A stretch of DNA of 64,000 bases. Source: Seriola aureovittata (lineage: Eukaryota; Chordata; Actinopteri; Carangiformes; Carangidae). Below are positions 10,861 through 21,752 of this stretch, in pieces. The notes under the pieces were generated by a model, which was not told the origin of the DNA, did no database searches, and was given only the letters and a program-made list of their open reading frames with translations. How positions within the stretch are numbered: position 1 is the stretch's first letter; every line of letters starts with the position of its first letter. The DNA is taken from contig NC_079375.1 in assembly GCF_021018895.1 (NCBI RefSeq), positions 833,560-897,559 of the forward strand, read 5' to 3'. The position numbers and the translations under genes were made by a program.

Positions 10861-13800
10861 GGAGGCACGATGCTGTTTCAGTGTACATATGGACAATGAG
10901 TATTATTTTGAGATAAAGGGATTTATTGAATCGTTCCTACAGCATGTTAACACGTATTTTTATTGACATCTAGGTGTGGAACATGTGGGGGAAATGAGAG
11001 TAAAGACTGGTAGATCTTAAAATATGCAAGCCATGAAATTTGAATGTGTTTTCACTTTAACACAGGCCAGCTCATAACTCGTTTTGAGTCAGAGTCAAGG
11101 ATTATATTTAATTTTGGAGCCGGTCCAGCTGCTTCGACAGGCCGGGGGTTTAGCTACATCCTATATGGTGTTTGATATCAGATCTCTAATCCAGAATAAA
11201 CATTACCCAGCATACAACAGGAGGGGAAAAGTGATCAAAAGAATGACATATCACTTACCTGGCTTATTGCCTCACACAGGCTGTGACATCCACTACACAT
11301 CATTTAAATGTTGTTTAATGTTGTTGCGGGGTGCTCATGCACATAGAGCTGCAGCCCTGATTTAGACTTCACATTATACTAATTCCTTTTAAAGATGGTA
11401 GGAAACAGTAATTACAACTAAGCTACTTTATCCAAACAAATTAAGCCCTAACATCTGTGCCTACCACCAAGTATCTGTCAGTAAAGATGTGTTTTTGTTG
11501 TTTCAACAGCAAATTTTTTCAGTTTTCTGAAAGAAAACACTTTTTTCTTGTACATGTGGGAAAAACAATTAAAAGTAAAACTAAAAACAACAGTGAAGGG
11601 CAAAGTGGAGGGAGAAGCAGAAAACAATTCAGAAGAACAACAATGTCACAGTGGTGTTACTGGGGAAGAAATGTGTGAAACTTGAGGGCCACATAGAAAT
11701 ACATTTGATCATCATCTCTATTGAAATATTCCTTCCAATACAGAATTGAACAAACAGATTGAAGATGATTACAGATAATCACATCATGCTGCTCATCACT
11801 GCCACAGTCGACTCCAACAGTCGAGATACACAACAAAAATAATGACTGATAACCAACTAGTTTGAAGTGTGCAAGAACACAGTTATTTGGGAACAAACTG
11901 ATGCCGGTTATGAGATTTAATGAAGGTAACCAGCAGCTCTGGCATGCATAATTACAGTCTGACAATAACGCTAATTAGAAAGCCCAAATGAAAAGCATAC
12001 CTGCCACCTCCAGACGATCGTTAGAGCGACGACCTTCGTGTGTGCGAGTGTTTGTGGACGACGGATGTTAGAATCACACATGACATCAAAACCGATGCAC
12101 GTGTCCGTCTTCATAAGAGACTCATCAGTGTTTTCAACAGAAGTGAAAATTGAAAGTAACGGGAGCGAAGCCTCGTTGTTTCAGTGTTCAGCATCTTCTA
12201 TAAGCTGCTCAGCTTTTCTACTAACAGTCTTCAACTTGTTGTTTACACTTTTCCCTTTCTGTTTGAAGAGTTTCACTGGCACCTTTGTTCTGCAGCAGGT
12301 TTGAAGTTTCCTTATGGAAATGCAGTCATTTCCAAACTTTCACTTGGGATGCTGCCTTGTTACTGTCTGCTCTGTTAAATAAAGCAAAGAGGGCCTTTTT
12401 AATCTCTGAACCGCTTCACAAATTAGAGCAAAAAAAGTCAAAAGGTGAAGAAAAGGAAAGCAGCAAAGAGAATTAGAGTCTTATTTTCCCTCAGGAGGAT
12501 TTGTGTGGAATAAGAAAAATTGGATATTAGAGAAAACATGACAAACAAAAGGCCAAATGGAAGATGCTACTTGAAATATCAATTTGATGCAATAATGTTA
12601 AAGTGTAAATCCCTGTTCTGAATTTCTGAAAAAAAAAATTGTTTTGTTTCATCCGATGAAAGATGTAATACAGACTCGCTGCAAAGAGAAAACAATCATG
12701 TCTAGGAGCTTTCAATGCATTTTCTGACCTGTTCCGATTCTGTTAAAAGCTGTTATTTAGATTGAAAGTGAGGAACAAATGAAAAGAAGTGCAGCAAGCT
12801 TATCAGGCTAAATGAACAGGTGTGGCCTCCACAGATATGTGTCTTCCATGCTGCTGCAGATTCAGCGTTTGACTACATCAAAGATCTGAAGGGGGAGAGC
12901 GGTCACAAGACTCATTTTCATCCTCTGATTGGATTATCAAAATTTTATCCTACGGATTTCTTTCAGAGTGAACCAGTTCATTTTGATTGAGGTCTTCAGC
13001 AGGGAGCATTAATGTCAGCTTATTAGTGGCACGAAAGGTTCAATGTAAACACAAATGGTGAATGGAAATTATTTCTGCTCAGGACCAAAGAACCGCTGAG
13101 ACCTTGCATTAACATGGGATAAGTATCTGGATGGTTTGTACAGATCATGTTTATGCAGTAGTAACAGCATACAGAGCCACTGTGATTATGTTCTGCCTCA
13201 CACTGCGCTCAGATCAGGGTCAGGTATAAATGCAATCTGTGAAGTGTGACCACATTCTTAAGAAAAATAATCAACCCTGCAAATTGAAAGGTCACCTGAC
13301 TGAGTTACCTGGCAGAAGCAACAACAGTAGCAGTATCTTCCCTAATTAAGAGTGATTTCATCTTTATTAAAGACGGCCATCCTATCATTGCTTTCTTCAG
13401 TACTGTAGCGCACTCACGGCTTACAGTGTAACATCAGCTGCAGTGACTGAAGTGATCACTCATTAATAGAGACTCTGCATCATTCTGTGTTAACTAATTG
13501 GAAGCCTGACATACCCGAGTATTCTCTCAGCATTTCCTCAATGTCTTTGTGCCCTTCAGCAAAACACTGAGCAGCGGTCAGTCAGCTGAGCAGGGCAGTG
13601 TAACGCCGGGAATCAGCTGATGTCGCTGAGCTGCTGAGGAGAATCACACTAGCTGCGTCTCTCTACATAGAGTTTACAGGTCACTGGAATGTTTGATTTC
13701 TTTTCATTATAAATTTCGGATTATTTTTTAACAGAAAACGTCATTAAAATGTCTCTGTCTCCACATGCAGCTGCTGAAGTGGTTAAAAAACATATTATAT

Positions 13801-14115
13801 TTTTCATGTCTGTGTCATATCCAGATTCATTCTAGACATAGAAATTATAGTGGAAGGAGTCAGTTTGATGTGATGTTGCTGCTGTGATGTCACTGTGACA
13901 TCAACAGGTCTTTTCTCTGCCTGTTTCTGTTGGAACCACGTCACGTGAAAAAATAGGTGAGAGGACGAGACTCAGCCGTGACAGTGTGTCGCTTCACAGC
14001 AGCGACACACATGCAACGCGTTCAGTGTGTTTCTGGCCTGAGTGAATGCGAAGCTAGACGGTGTTTTTTATATTGTGTTTGTCAGTTAGGGCTGATCAAC
14101 ATGTCATCTTCTCCC

Positions 14116-14117
<2 letters not shown>
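10861..14117. other. Anonymous sequence, apparently single-copy
   Basis: About 3.2 kb without recognisable genes or repeat families. The stretch from about 12,850 to 13,500 is free of simple repeats and resembles ordinary unique sequence. Whether any of it is conserved cannot be judged from one genome. Confidence 0.4.

Positions 14118-14146
<29 letters not shown>
14118..14146 (+). repeat. G29 homopolymer
   Basis: An uninterrupted run of 29 G residues preceded by CCCCC. Runs this long are rare in vertebrate DNA, can adopt G-quadruplex forms and are prone to sequencing and assembly length errors. Confidence 0.95.
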
Positions 14147-14150
<4 letters not shown>

Positions 14151-14404
14151 CTCCCGGGTCAACACTCCTGACTGCCCCCCAGTGTTCCCAGTCTTTGTGA
14201 TTTCTCAATGATTTCATGTGAGCAGACCTCTGTGCCTCTGTTACTATGTGAACTTGTGTGTGATGGTTAAGGTAATGTTAACTTGACTTGTTATTTTTAT
14301 ACATCATATGTATTTGCTTTATGTGTCTGGTGAACACCAGGTTATAAGTGTGTTTTTTTATCCAGACAGGCCAGATTAGTGCAGCATGCAGTGTGTTACT
14401 GCCG

Positions 14405-14420
14405 TTTTTTTTTTTTTTTT
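14405..14420 (+). repeat. T16 homopolymer
   Basis: A run of 16 T residues between the G29 and C15 tracts. Confidence 0.95.
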
Positions 14421-14514
14421 GCTGCTGTAGGATTGGTGGGTTAGGAAGGAAGTAGATTTTGTTTTGTTTGTTTTATGATATGAGACCACCCGCAGCCCTT
14501 CCCCTCGTTCCTCA

Positions 14515-14529
14515 CCCCCCCCCCCCCCC
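14515..14529 (+). repeat. C15 homopolymer
   Basis: A run of 15 C residues about 370 bp downstream of the G29 tract, so both strands carry long G runs in a short interval. Confidence 0.95.
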
Positions 14530-15628
14530 AACTCTTCTTTTCTGCTGAATATAACTGTGGACGGGGAGCGTCTGTATTTGTAACTTTAAGTTGTCGGGTT
14601 CACTAAACAATAAACGGCATCGCCTGCCAGACGACATCAGCAGTTGTTGCTTCCTCGACACCCGCGGCGTTGTAACACATGATTACAGGAGAACAACACC
14701 CTGAAGATGATTTTCCAGGTGATGATTCAATTTGGCTGCAGATCAAAAAAAGCTGCTCTGCTGTATTCTGCTACCTCAGTTAAACCTGCTGCGCTGGCAC
14801 TGAATATTTAATTTTTCACTTTACGATTCCACTTCTCCTCCTCATCCTCCCTCTCTCCTTATCTCTCCGTTTCTCTTTGATGCCATTAAAGGCAGCTCCG
14901 CCGAGACTTGTAGCTCTGTCAATAGAAACACTGCCAAATCAGATGTACCCAGGGACTCTGGGAATTTCTCTGTGATCTCGTGCTTTACATCAGGCCTTTG
15001 CTGCGAAATGGCACAATAAACTGTCAGTGTGATCCAAATGCTACATACTGTAACTGTAGTTTGATCACACAATAAAGACATAGCGAGAATCTGAAAATCC
15101 CCCTTCAGCTATTCAGACATAGCTATTGATTTGATTTTGCCTCCTCAAAGTGAAATGGTTGATTTCAGACACGTGGAGGAAGTGTGGGCTGCAGATGACT
15201 TGCGTTCACCTCAATCTCACATGCTCTTTATTCTTCCGCTCTCGCCTTGAGCTGCAGAAACTGAAGGTTGATCTTTGCCGCTTCATCAAAGACACAAACT
15301 GTGACACAATTCAGCCTTTTCCTGATGACAAAGGCGTCATTTTTGCTGCGAATGGCATTTGATAACTGACAGCATGGCCATCACTGTGTTAAAACATTAA
15401 TGACCTTTTCCAATTGTCACTCAAGTGGTACAGAATGACTCATGAATTTCTGCAGTGAAACACAGTGGAGTGTCAGAGGCAGGCACAGCAGACGTTTCAC
15501 AGACATTTAAGCAAAAGCAGATCTAAGACAAACCTGTGATTACAGCAACACACGGCACTTTGGACTGATCCACTGACACTCAGCGAGACTGTTACAGCCC
15601 CTTGGTGAAAACAGGGAGAAACTGAGAA
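14530..15628. other. Anonymous sequence, apparently single-copy
   Basis: No gene recognised. A plus-strand open frame of 70 codons at 15,150-15,362 has ordinary composition but no motif I can name and no clear splice context, so I do not call it a gene. Confidence 0.35.
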
Positions 15629-16102
15629 GATAACACGACAACCAAAGAATTTGAAGGAGTCAGAGTGGAAGGGAAAATGAAGTTGATTTATTTAAAGCTC
15701 ATCTCGATTCTTACAAACCTGATGTTCTGAAAATGTGGGGGAAGGGACGAGGTGGCCGACATGCCAAACAAACACCCAAACACTAGGGTTGTAACACAAA
15801 TCAATAGAACAAAACTAGGCCTGACTAATCCCTACCTCTGAAAACAAAACACAAGCAAGAGACCTCACTTACCACTGACCAATACTTCCAGTGTCTCCAG
15901 ACAAATGGTAACTACATGTGTGGAAAGTGTAAAGGGCACAAGTCACATATGGTCTTTAACATTGTCTTCACACACCTTTTTTGTTTGTGCTCAGTTTGCT
16001 GAGGGAGGAGCAAAAGAAATGAGGGAGGGAACTCCTCAGGTGTGCTCCTTTTATTGAAGACCCCAAATGATGAAAGGCCGGCTCAGAGTCCGAGGAAACC
16101 AA
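15629..16102 (+). repeat. Dispersed repeat, direct copy A
   Basis: It starts GATAACACGACAACCAAAG and ends near CTCAGAGTCCGAGGAAACC. It is paralleled throughout by the block at 18,237-18,703 in the same orientation, with several indels. Shared internal landmarks include AGAACAAAACTAGGCCTGAC and CCCCAAATGATGAAAGGCC. No coding capacity. Family unassigned. Confidence 0.65.
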
Positions 16103-16188
16103 AGACCCTCCAACATCATGTCTGAACTACTTTTTACAACTAACTTACCGTCTAACTACACAGCACGCCAGCAAGAACATTTTCACAC

Positions 16189-16191
<3 letters not shown>

Positions 16192-16230
<39 letters not shown>
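16192..16230 (+). repeat. (TA)n microsatellite
   Basis: About 19 TA units directly abutting the left end of the TIR element that follows. A shorter TA tract abuts its right end. Confidence 0.9.
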
Positions 16231-16234
<4 letters not shown>

Positions 16235-16922
16235 GTGGCAGCTGCTGGTCTTATAATGAGGGGAAGCTCATTTTCGGCCTACATCATAAAATGTGTCCAT
16301 TTATTTAAATGTAAATTCGCAGAGTGACAGAAGAGAGTCGCCAAACACAACGCTAGTCGTTTTTAACAAAGACAAAGTCGCTGAGGATCAGTAACGTCTC
16401 CAGATCAACTCCGAACAACGGAATGAAAAACTTAAAAACTGCTTTGGTGGATGCTTATACTTCAAGATCGCTGATTTGCTTATTTTGCTGTCAATCAAAA
16501 AGGGACTCAGCCTCAGACAGATCATCCAATCATCATGCAGAAGCCGAGCGTCCGGGCCAGCCCACTGCCCCATAGACCCCCAGAGACGCTGAGCGTCCGA
16601 TGGGCGGGACAAAGCCCAGCATTTATCCAATGACCGTCTAGTTTCGCTGCAGTGGAACAACCCACTCTATGCTTCCACGTTGAAGTCAGGAGACGCTCGG
16701 CGTCTACACTGTGTAAAGCTCTGTGGCGCTGCGGGGATGAATGAGAAGAAGTCGTGTCGGTTACCTGTGATAAGGAGCTGATTCTGAACAAAAGATGAAC
16801 GTGTTCTAGCGCATATTTAGTCAATGAAATGTTCACACAACAGCACATATTTGACCACTTATTTTGTTGACATTTTAGGGGAAGCTGAGCTTCCCTTGCA
16901 GTCTTAGAGCAATCACCACTGA
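16231..16922 (+). mobile_element. TIR element inserted in a TA tract
   Basis: The left end reads ATCAGTGGCAGCTGCT. The right end, read on the minus strand, is ATCAGTGGTGATTGCT, giving imperfect terminal inverted repeats. Just inside each end lies a GGGGAAGCTCA-type motif, and the right one forms GGGGAAGCTGAGCTTCCC. TA repeats flank both ends, consistent with insertion into a TA microsatellite and target duplication. Minus-strand open frames inside (to 146 codons) show no transposase motif. This appears to be a roughly 690-bp non-autonomous DNA transposon; the superfamily is not assigned. Confidence 0.55.
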
Positions 16923-16937
16923 TATATATATATATAA

Positions 16938-17764
16938 ATGGGACAATTTCATATATTGACATATATTTCTGGCATATACAAATATGTATGTTTATGTATG
17001 TGTGCTTATATTGTAGATATATGTTATATACCCATTACAAAGCCTGTCAATATATGTTGACATAAAATATATACATATAAATACAAAAGATAGAATGTGT
17101 AAAATAATAAGAAATAATAAGAAAAACATCCTCTCATAACATGCTCTCATAATGTTGTAAACATCCAGCTCAATGGTGGAATACCTAAAGACACACTATG
17201 CAACTAGTTTACCTTGATACAGAAGATTCAAAATCATTTTGATGATAAGTGATTACAACATAAAACAGGAAATACAACATAATTATATTATTATTATTAT
17301 ACCTAGTGGAAACAGAACAACTGTTAGTAGAAAGTGATTCCCAACTTTAGTCTTTGGCCAAGGTCACACACAATCAACAGCCGCTGATTCAAATGGCTCA
17401 GCCATCACTGGGATGGGGCAGAGAGGAGCAGGGGGAATAACATGACAGTGATCATCACAACTGAGTTCTGGCCTAAAGAAATGTTTGAGGACTCTGTCGC
17501 AATTTTGTGAGCCCTGTGTGTCCTGACCATAGGACACAAGCTAAGAACAATAGGCTACAGGCACAACAACGTCTCACTCCACGTTCTCTAAGACACATCA
17601 ACAGGAAATTACCATCAAGAACGTAGGCCATTTTCTTTATCTTTGCTTTATCCTGGATAAGAACAGAGTTTTTTGGAGATTTCCTCTTAAATCGGCAAGG
17701 AGGAGCTAGGAGCTACTTTTAATCTTGAAATGCTTCGTGAATACGGGCCCTTGTCCTTTAGCTC
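16938..17764. other. Anonymous AT-rich sequence
   Basis: AT-rich with repeated ATATAT and ATGTATG motifs up to about 17,100, then unremarkable sequence. No gene seen. Confidence 0.4.
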
Positions 17765-18165
17765 CGGGAACCAGAATCACCTCCTCGTGGTTGTTTCCTC
17801 CACAAATCAGCCAAGTTACAGAATATGGTCACAGTCTCTACTTCCTGGGTTACAGCATTGGGTAATGGTCAGAAGTGTTTTCACAGAATATTATGATGTC
17901 ACAGTGAAGTTGACCTTTGACCTTTTGGATATAAAATGTCATCTCTTCATCATTTTTTTCCTTATAGACATTTTAGTTCAATTGTATCATAATTAGTGAT
18001 TCAATTTGTGAGTTATGGCCAAAAACTTGTTTTGTGAGGTCACTGTGACTTTGACCTTTGACCACCAAAATCTTTTCACCTCATCCTTGAGTCCAAATGT
18101 TTCTTCCACATTTTAGGAAATTCTTTCAAGGTGGTACTGAGATATGATGTTCCAGACAATGTGAC
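17765..18165 (+). repeat. Dispersed TGACCTTTGACC-rich repeat, copy 1
   Basis: Homologous to the first part of the block at 28,310-29,010 and to 33,583-33,880. It contains a perfect DR1-type motif TGACCTTTGACCT at 17,911-17,923 and TGACCTTTGACCA at 18,052-18,064, each after a GTCAC-GTGA segment. Phrases such as CATCCTTGAGTCCAA and GGTACTGAGATAT recur among the copies. Such repeats are common in fish genomes; the class is unknown to me. Confidence 0.65.
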
Positions 18166-18236
18166 GGACGCCCTGGTATCGCCAGCGCAGAGTGGCAGAG
18201 CCATAAAAAGCATTCAGGATGAGCTTGTTATGGAGA

Positions 18237-18703
18237 TGATAACACAACAACCAAAGAATTTGAAGGCGTGAAAATGAAGGTGATATATTTTTCAGCTTAT
18301 ATCGATACTGACCAACAGCACAGGAGGAAGGTCTAGGAGGATGCGACAAGACGGTCGTGTCAAACAAATAGAAATCAGTAGAACAAAACTAGGCCTGACT
18401 GATTCTTACCTCTGAAACCAAAACACAAGCAAGAGACCTCACCTGCTTTCTTGCTTGCTGATTACAGAGGTGACACCAACTAATAATACTAGAGTCTCTA
18501 CGCAAAAGGGTTCCCTAAGTCACCCATCGTCCTCCACCTCCCCCCACACACCTTTCTCCATCAATCAAGTTTGCTCAAACAGTGTAATAACAGCTCAGGC
18601 AGGCTAAGAGCAGAAGAAATGAGGGAGTAAACTCTTCAGGTGTGCTACTTTCTTTGAAAACCCCAAATGATGAAAGGCCAGCTCAGAGTCTGAGGAAACC
18701 AAT
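18237..18703 (+). repeat. Dispersed repeat, direct copy B
   Basis: Second copy of the 15,629-16,102 block in the same orientation. The two bracket about 2.1 kb that includes the TA-tract TIR element and the first TGACCTTTGACC repeat. They could be the long terminal repeats of a decayed element or two independent insertions. Neither end shows clear TG...CA termini. Confidence 0.6.
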
Positions 18704-20099
18704 GAGCAGCATTTCCAGACTGCAAAGGCGGAAACCAATCATGTTGTTAGAGGACGGGGAGAGAGAGAGAAAGGTAGGAGGGAGGAAAAACACTCTGTCC
18801 ATGCCCAGCAGAAGCAAAGTGCCTGTTGTCTGAGACGATGGGGGGGCTGCTCGTATACTCAGGAACAGACAGGGGTAAATGAAATCACTGGACTGAATTT
18901 TCTCCCTTTACTTTGCAACTTTCCCTGACATCTAGAAGATTAAACCTCTTAGTTTTTTGAAGATGTGGCTACTGGTCTTTTCAGTTTTGACATACAGTGC
19001 TCAGGAAAGTAACTGCTGGAATCTCAGAACACCAACCAGATAAGCCACCGTGTTATTTGGAGTGAATACCGAAGGTGAGTAAAACGTCTTGTAAACGCTC
19101 ACTAATAACTGCTGAGCATTCACAACTACCTTGTGGCATGTTTGACCTATAGGTCAAATGAACTCTCAAAACACACACACTGATAATCTTATATTATCTG
19201 ATTATCATCAACATGGCTGCACACTGCAGATGCACCAATATGCTTGTTTGATTGATGATATGCATTGTTTGACTGATTGATGATATGCAATTTTTTGTTG
19301 TTACTAAACAACTTTTGAAAGTATACGGTATATCCACTCTATTTAACAGTATAGATAACTTTTAATTAACATATTTAATTAACAGCACTTTGACGGTAAT
19401 TGTGTAAATATTTTTAAAATGTGCAAAATGAAGTACACACCTTTGGAAAGTGTGTCCAGGTCAGTGTCGATCTCTCTGTACTGCTGCTTCTGTTCACATG
19501 ACAACATCCCATCTGCTCCTCTGCCACCTCTGTTCCTCCCCATGCATCAGGCAGGGTTGTTATCACTGAAGTTTACTGACCCAACATGACAGTTGTGGTG
19601 TAAATATTTCATAAAAGGCAGGATGCTGACCAAGAATACTGATGGTCAGCTTGTTAGAGAACATGACTGACATGCAGACAATATCATCAAGACAAGATAT
19701 CTGCAATATGACGTGTTACCTGGTAAACACAAAGGTGAGCATTAACATGAGGCCATGCAGTGCATCAAAGTCATTTCCAGTGATACACAATGTTTCATAC
19801 GACTGAATCCACGTTACAGTCTTCATTATAGTCTAGATTGGCCTGAATGTCTTTGTAGGTTCTTCATTAAATCTCCGAACTGAAGGTTTTAGAATTTCTC
19901 CTTTTTTATTTTACATAAATGGCTTTGGTGTCAGTGTGTTTTTTAATAACACAGTAATGCTGTTAATCACTGAAACGATCACCTGACTGTGCTACTCATT
20001 CAGCCCTCCACCTGAGCGACCGTACAGGTCGTTTGTTCCAACCCTTTGATACGATCCATAGCAGGGTCTCCTGAAATAATGTACCAGACCTTGGTTGTC
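18704..20099. other. Anonymous sequence
   Basis: No gene or known repeat recognised. A GT-AG donor-like GAAG|GTGAGT occurs near 19,072, without a recognisable coding frame before it. Confidence 0.35.
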
Positions 20100-20266
20100 A
20101 TGGTTACAATAATAAATATACAGACTGTACTGACAGTGGCGTATCAGCCCTTCGTTGCCATGGTTACAATAATAAATCGTCACGGCTTGGTTAGGTTCAG
20201 GAGAAGATTATGATTGGATACTTCCTCAACATTACACAGTCTTTGCTGTCATGGTTACAATAATAA
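20100..20266 (+). repeat. Three copies of ATGGTTACAATAATAA
   Basis: The 16-bp motif occurs exactly at 20,100-20,115, 20,160-20,175 and 20,251-20,266. The first two are spaced by 60 bp and share flanking TTG-TTG-CATGG context, which suggests an old short tandem array. A variant, ATGGTAACAATAATGA, occurs near 46,150. Confidence 0.6.
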
Positions 20267-20449
20267 CGACATGGTTAAGGTTGTCGAATGGTCACGGATA
20301 AAAGAAACAAAATAAACTGTTGCTTAATTGTGATGCCTCACACCTGCCTGCTACACACAACATAAACTCTAAGTACCAATCGTGGCTACTTAACTTTAAC
20401 TTAACTTACTTTTGTCTTCTAAGGACAAAAAAACCCCCATAGTCACATT

Positions 20450-20806
20450 GTGGCTGACGGTGACAGCTGCAGTGGGCCTGGTGTCATAGCTGCACAGACC
20501 TTAGGAAGCAATGTCAGTGAGCCGGATGTCTGTCTGTTGGTCTGGCTGCGGTGGACAGGCCGTCTCCCATTTTCTCTCCACTCCCTGGGAGGGGAAGCAG
20601 GAGCAGCACCTGATGTCCTTGTCATCCACTGTAGCGGCAACAACATGGTGGAGGTAACCATAATGAAGGAGGACCTGCTTCACCTCCAGCACCCTTCATG
20701 TTCTCTTCTGTCACTGCTCACAGTTGGCAGAGTCACTACTTTAGGACCCATTTTGTCAGACCTAAACATATCGCTGGCAGTCATTATATATTATAATATT
20801 GAGTAG
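20450..20806 (+). pseudogene. SGNH-hydrolase-like relic
   Basis: This open frame of 118 codons contains, at residues 53-65, A-P-D-V-L-V-I-H-C-S-G-N-N. That resembles block III of SGNH hydrolase-fold proteins (hydrophobic strand, then G-x-N-D), although the usual Asp is Asn here. A preceding L-R-W-T-G-R-L segment and a following M-K-E-D-L-L-H-L-Q helix-like segment sit where related fish transposon-encoded or repeat-associated sequences have them. The catalytic Ser block and the final D-x-x-H block are not visible, so at most this is a fragment. A chance open frame is possible, since the opposite strand is also open. Confidence 0.4.
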
Positions 20807-21667
20807 AATTTTTATGTACATGATGGTAAAAATGAAATGTCTCACCACCTCTGCTCCTCCTCATCCTTACACTCCCACCTTTTATCCCTTTGAATATTTT
20901 TTTGTTTTGATAACTTCTGGTTCACATTTCAATAAATGCTATTTATATTTACATGACCTTTGTCTTTAATACTGATCGAAAGTGTTAGATTTCAAAAAAA
21001 ATCTGAAAGAACAAGCAAGTCATACAGTAGAAATAAAACATTAATGCTCCAGTGAAAATACTCCCACACAACGCTTCAGTCCTCTGACCTTTCTCAAGAC
21101 AGTGTCTTGAAATGTCGTGAGAGAGGTCAGAAGAACATTGAAAAATAATTATGCAGAGTCTATTTCTGACTGTGTGGGAGTGTTTTCACTTTCTACCTGA
21201 AGATGTCTAAGCAGGCCTATACCCAGCGGCCTGAGATGGTTTAGGCCATTTGTTTGCTGCTCTGATACAATTCTACTGTAAATACAGAAGAATGTGCACA
21301 TCGGAACAAAGCAGGGGTCAGGTGCTGGATAAAAGGGTTCAAAGTGAAAACAGAGAATTACCTGCACACTGAAAAGTTTTAAAGCAAAAGAAAAAGAACA
21401 AATAAACATAATCAGCTGATCAAATGTACATGCGGCAAATCAGTGCATTGTATCATTTTTCTTTTGCTTCACTATATAAGCCTCACACATACCTGAGCAA
21501 TAATATGGTCTTTATACCATTTAGGTATGAATTGAGGAACATTATCAGACTGATGCATTAATTAAACTTACCTTCTATAAAATCTAGGCTTATCTCTAAT
21601 TTGTCATGATGTGGAATATATATCAGCAACAGACACAGAATGTTTCTTACACTTAATACTTCCTAAT
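20807..21667. other. Anonymous sequence
   Basis: No gene recognised. The minus-strand open frame at 21,149-21,409 has a hydrophobic start but no family motif. Confidence 0.35.
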
Positions 21668-21752
21668 TGGGGCGCCCCAATGGCTCAGCTGGTAGAGCGC
21701 GTACCAGTTACGGTCACTCGTAACCGCAGCGACTCTGGTTTGAATCCAAATT
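21668..21752 (+). mobile_element. tRNA-headed SINE fragment
   Basis: A tRNA-like head carries an A-box-like TGGCTCAGCTGGTAGAGCG near 21,681 and a B-box GGTTTGAATCC near 21,737, spaced as in a tRNA-derived promoter. The tRNA fold is imperfect and no recognisable SINE core follows, so it is read as a 5' SINE remnant rather than a functional tRNA gene. Confidence 0.55.

Noticed and set aside
12850..13500. Conserved non-coding enhancer
   Set aside because: The stretch looks single-copy, but conservation cannot be judged from one sequence, so it is listed only as anonymous.
16388..16962. Minus-strand open frames of 90 and 146 codons
   Set aside because: They lie inside a non-autonomous TIR element, overlap each other in different frames and show no transposase motif.
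21668..21752. Functional tRNA gene
   Set aside because: A and B boxes are present, but the acceptor stem and arms do not pair well and no terminator T run follows closely; a SINE head fits better.
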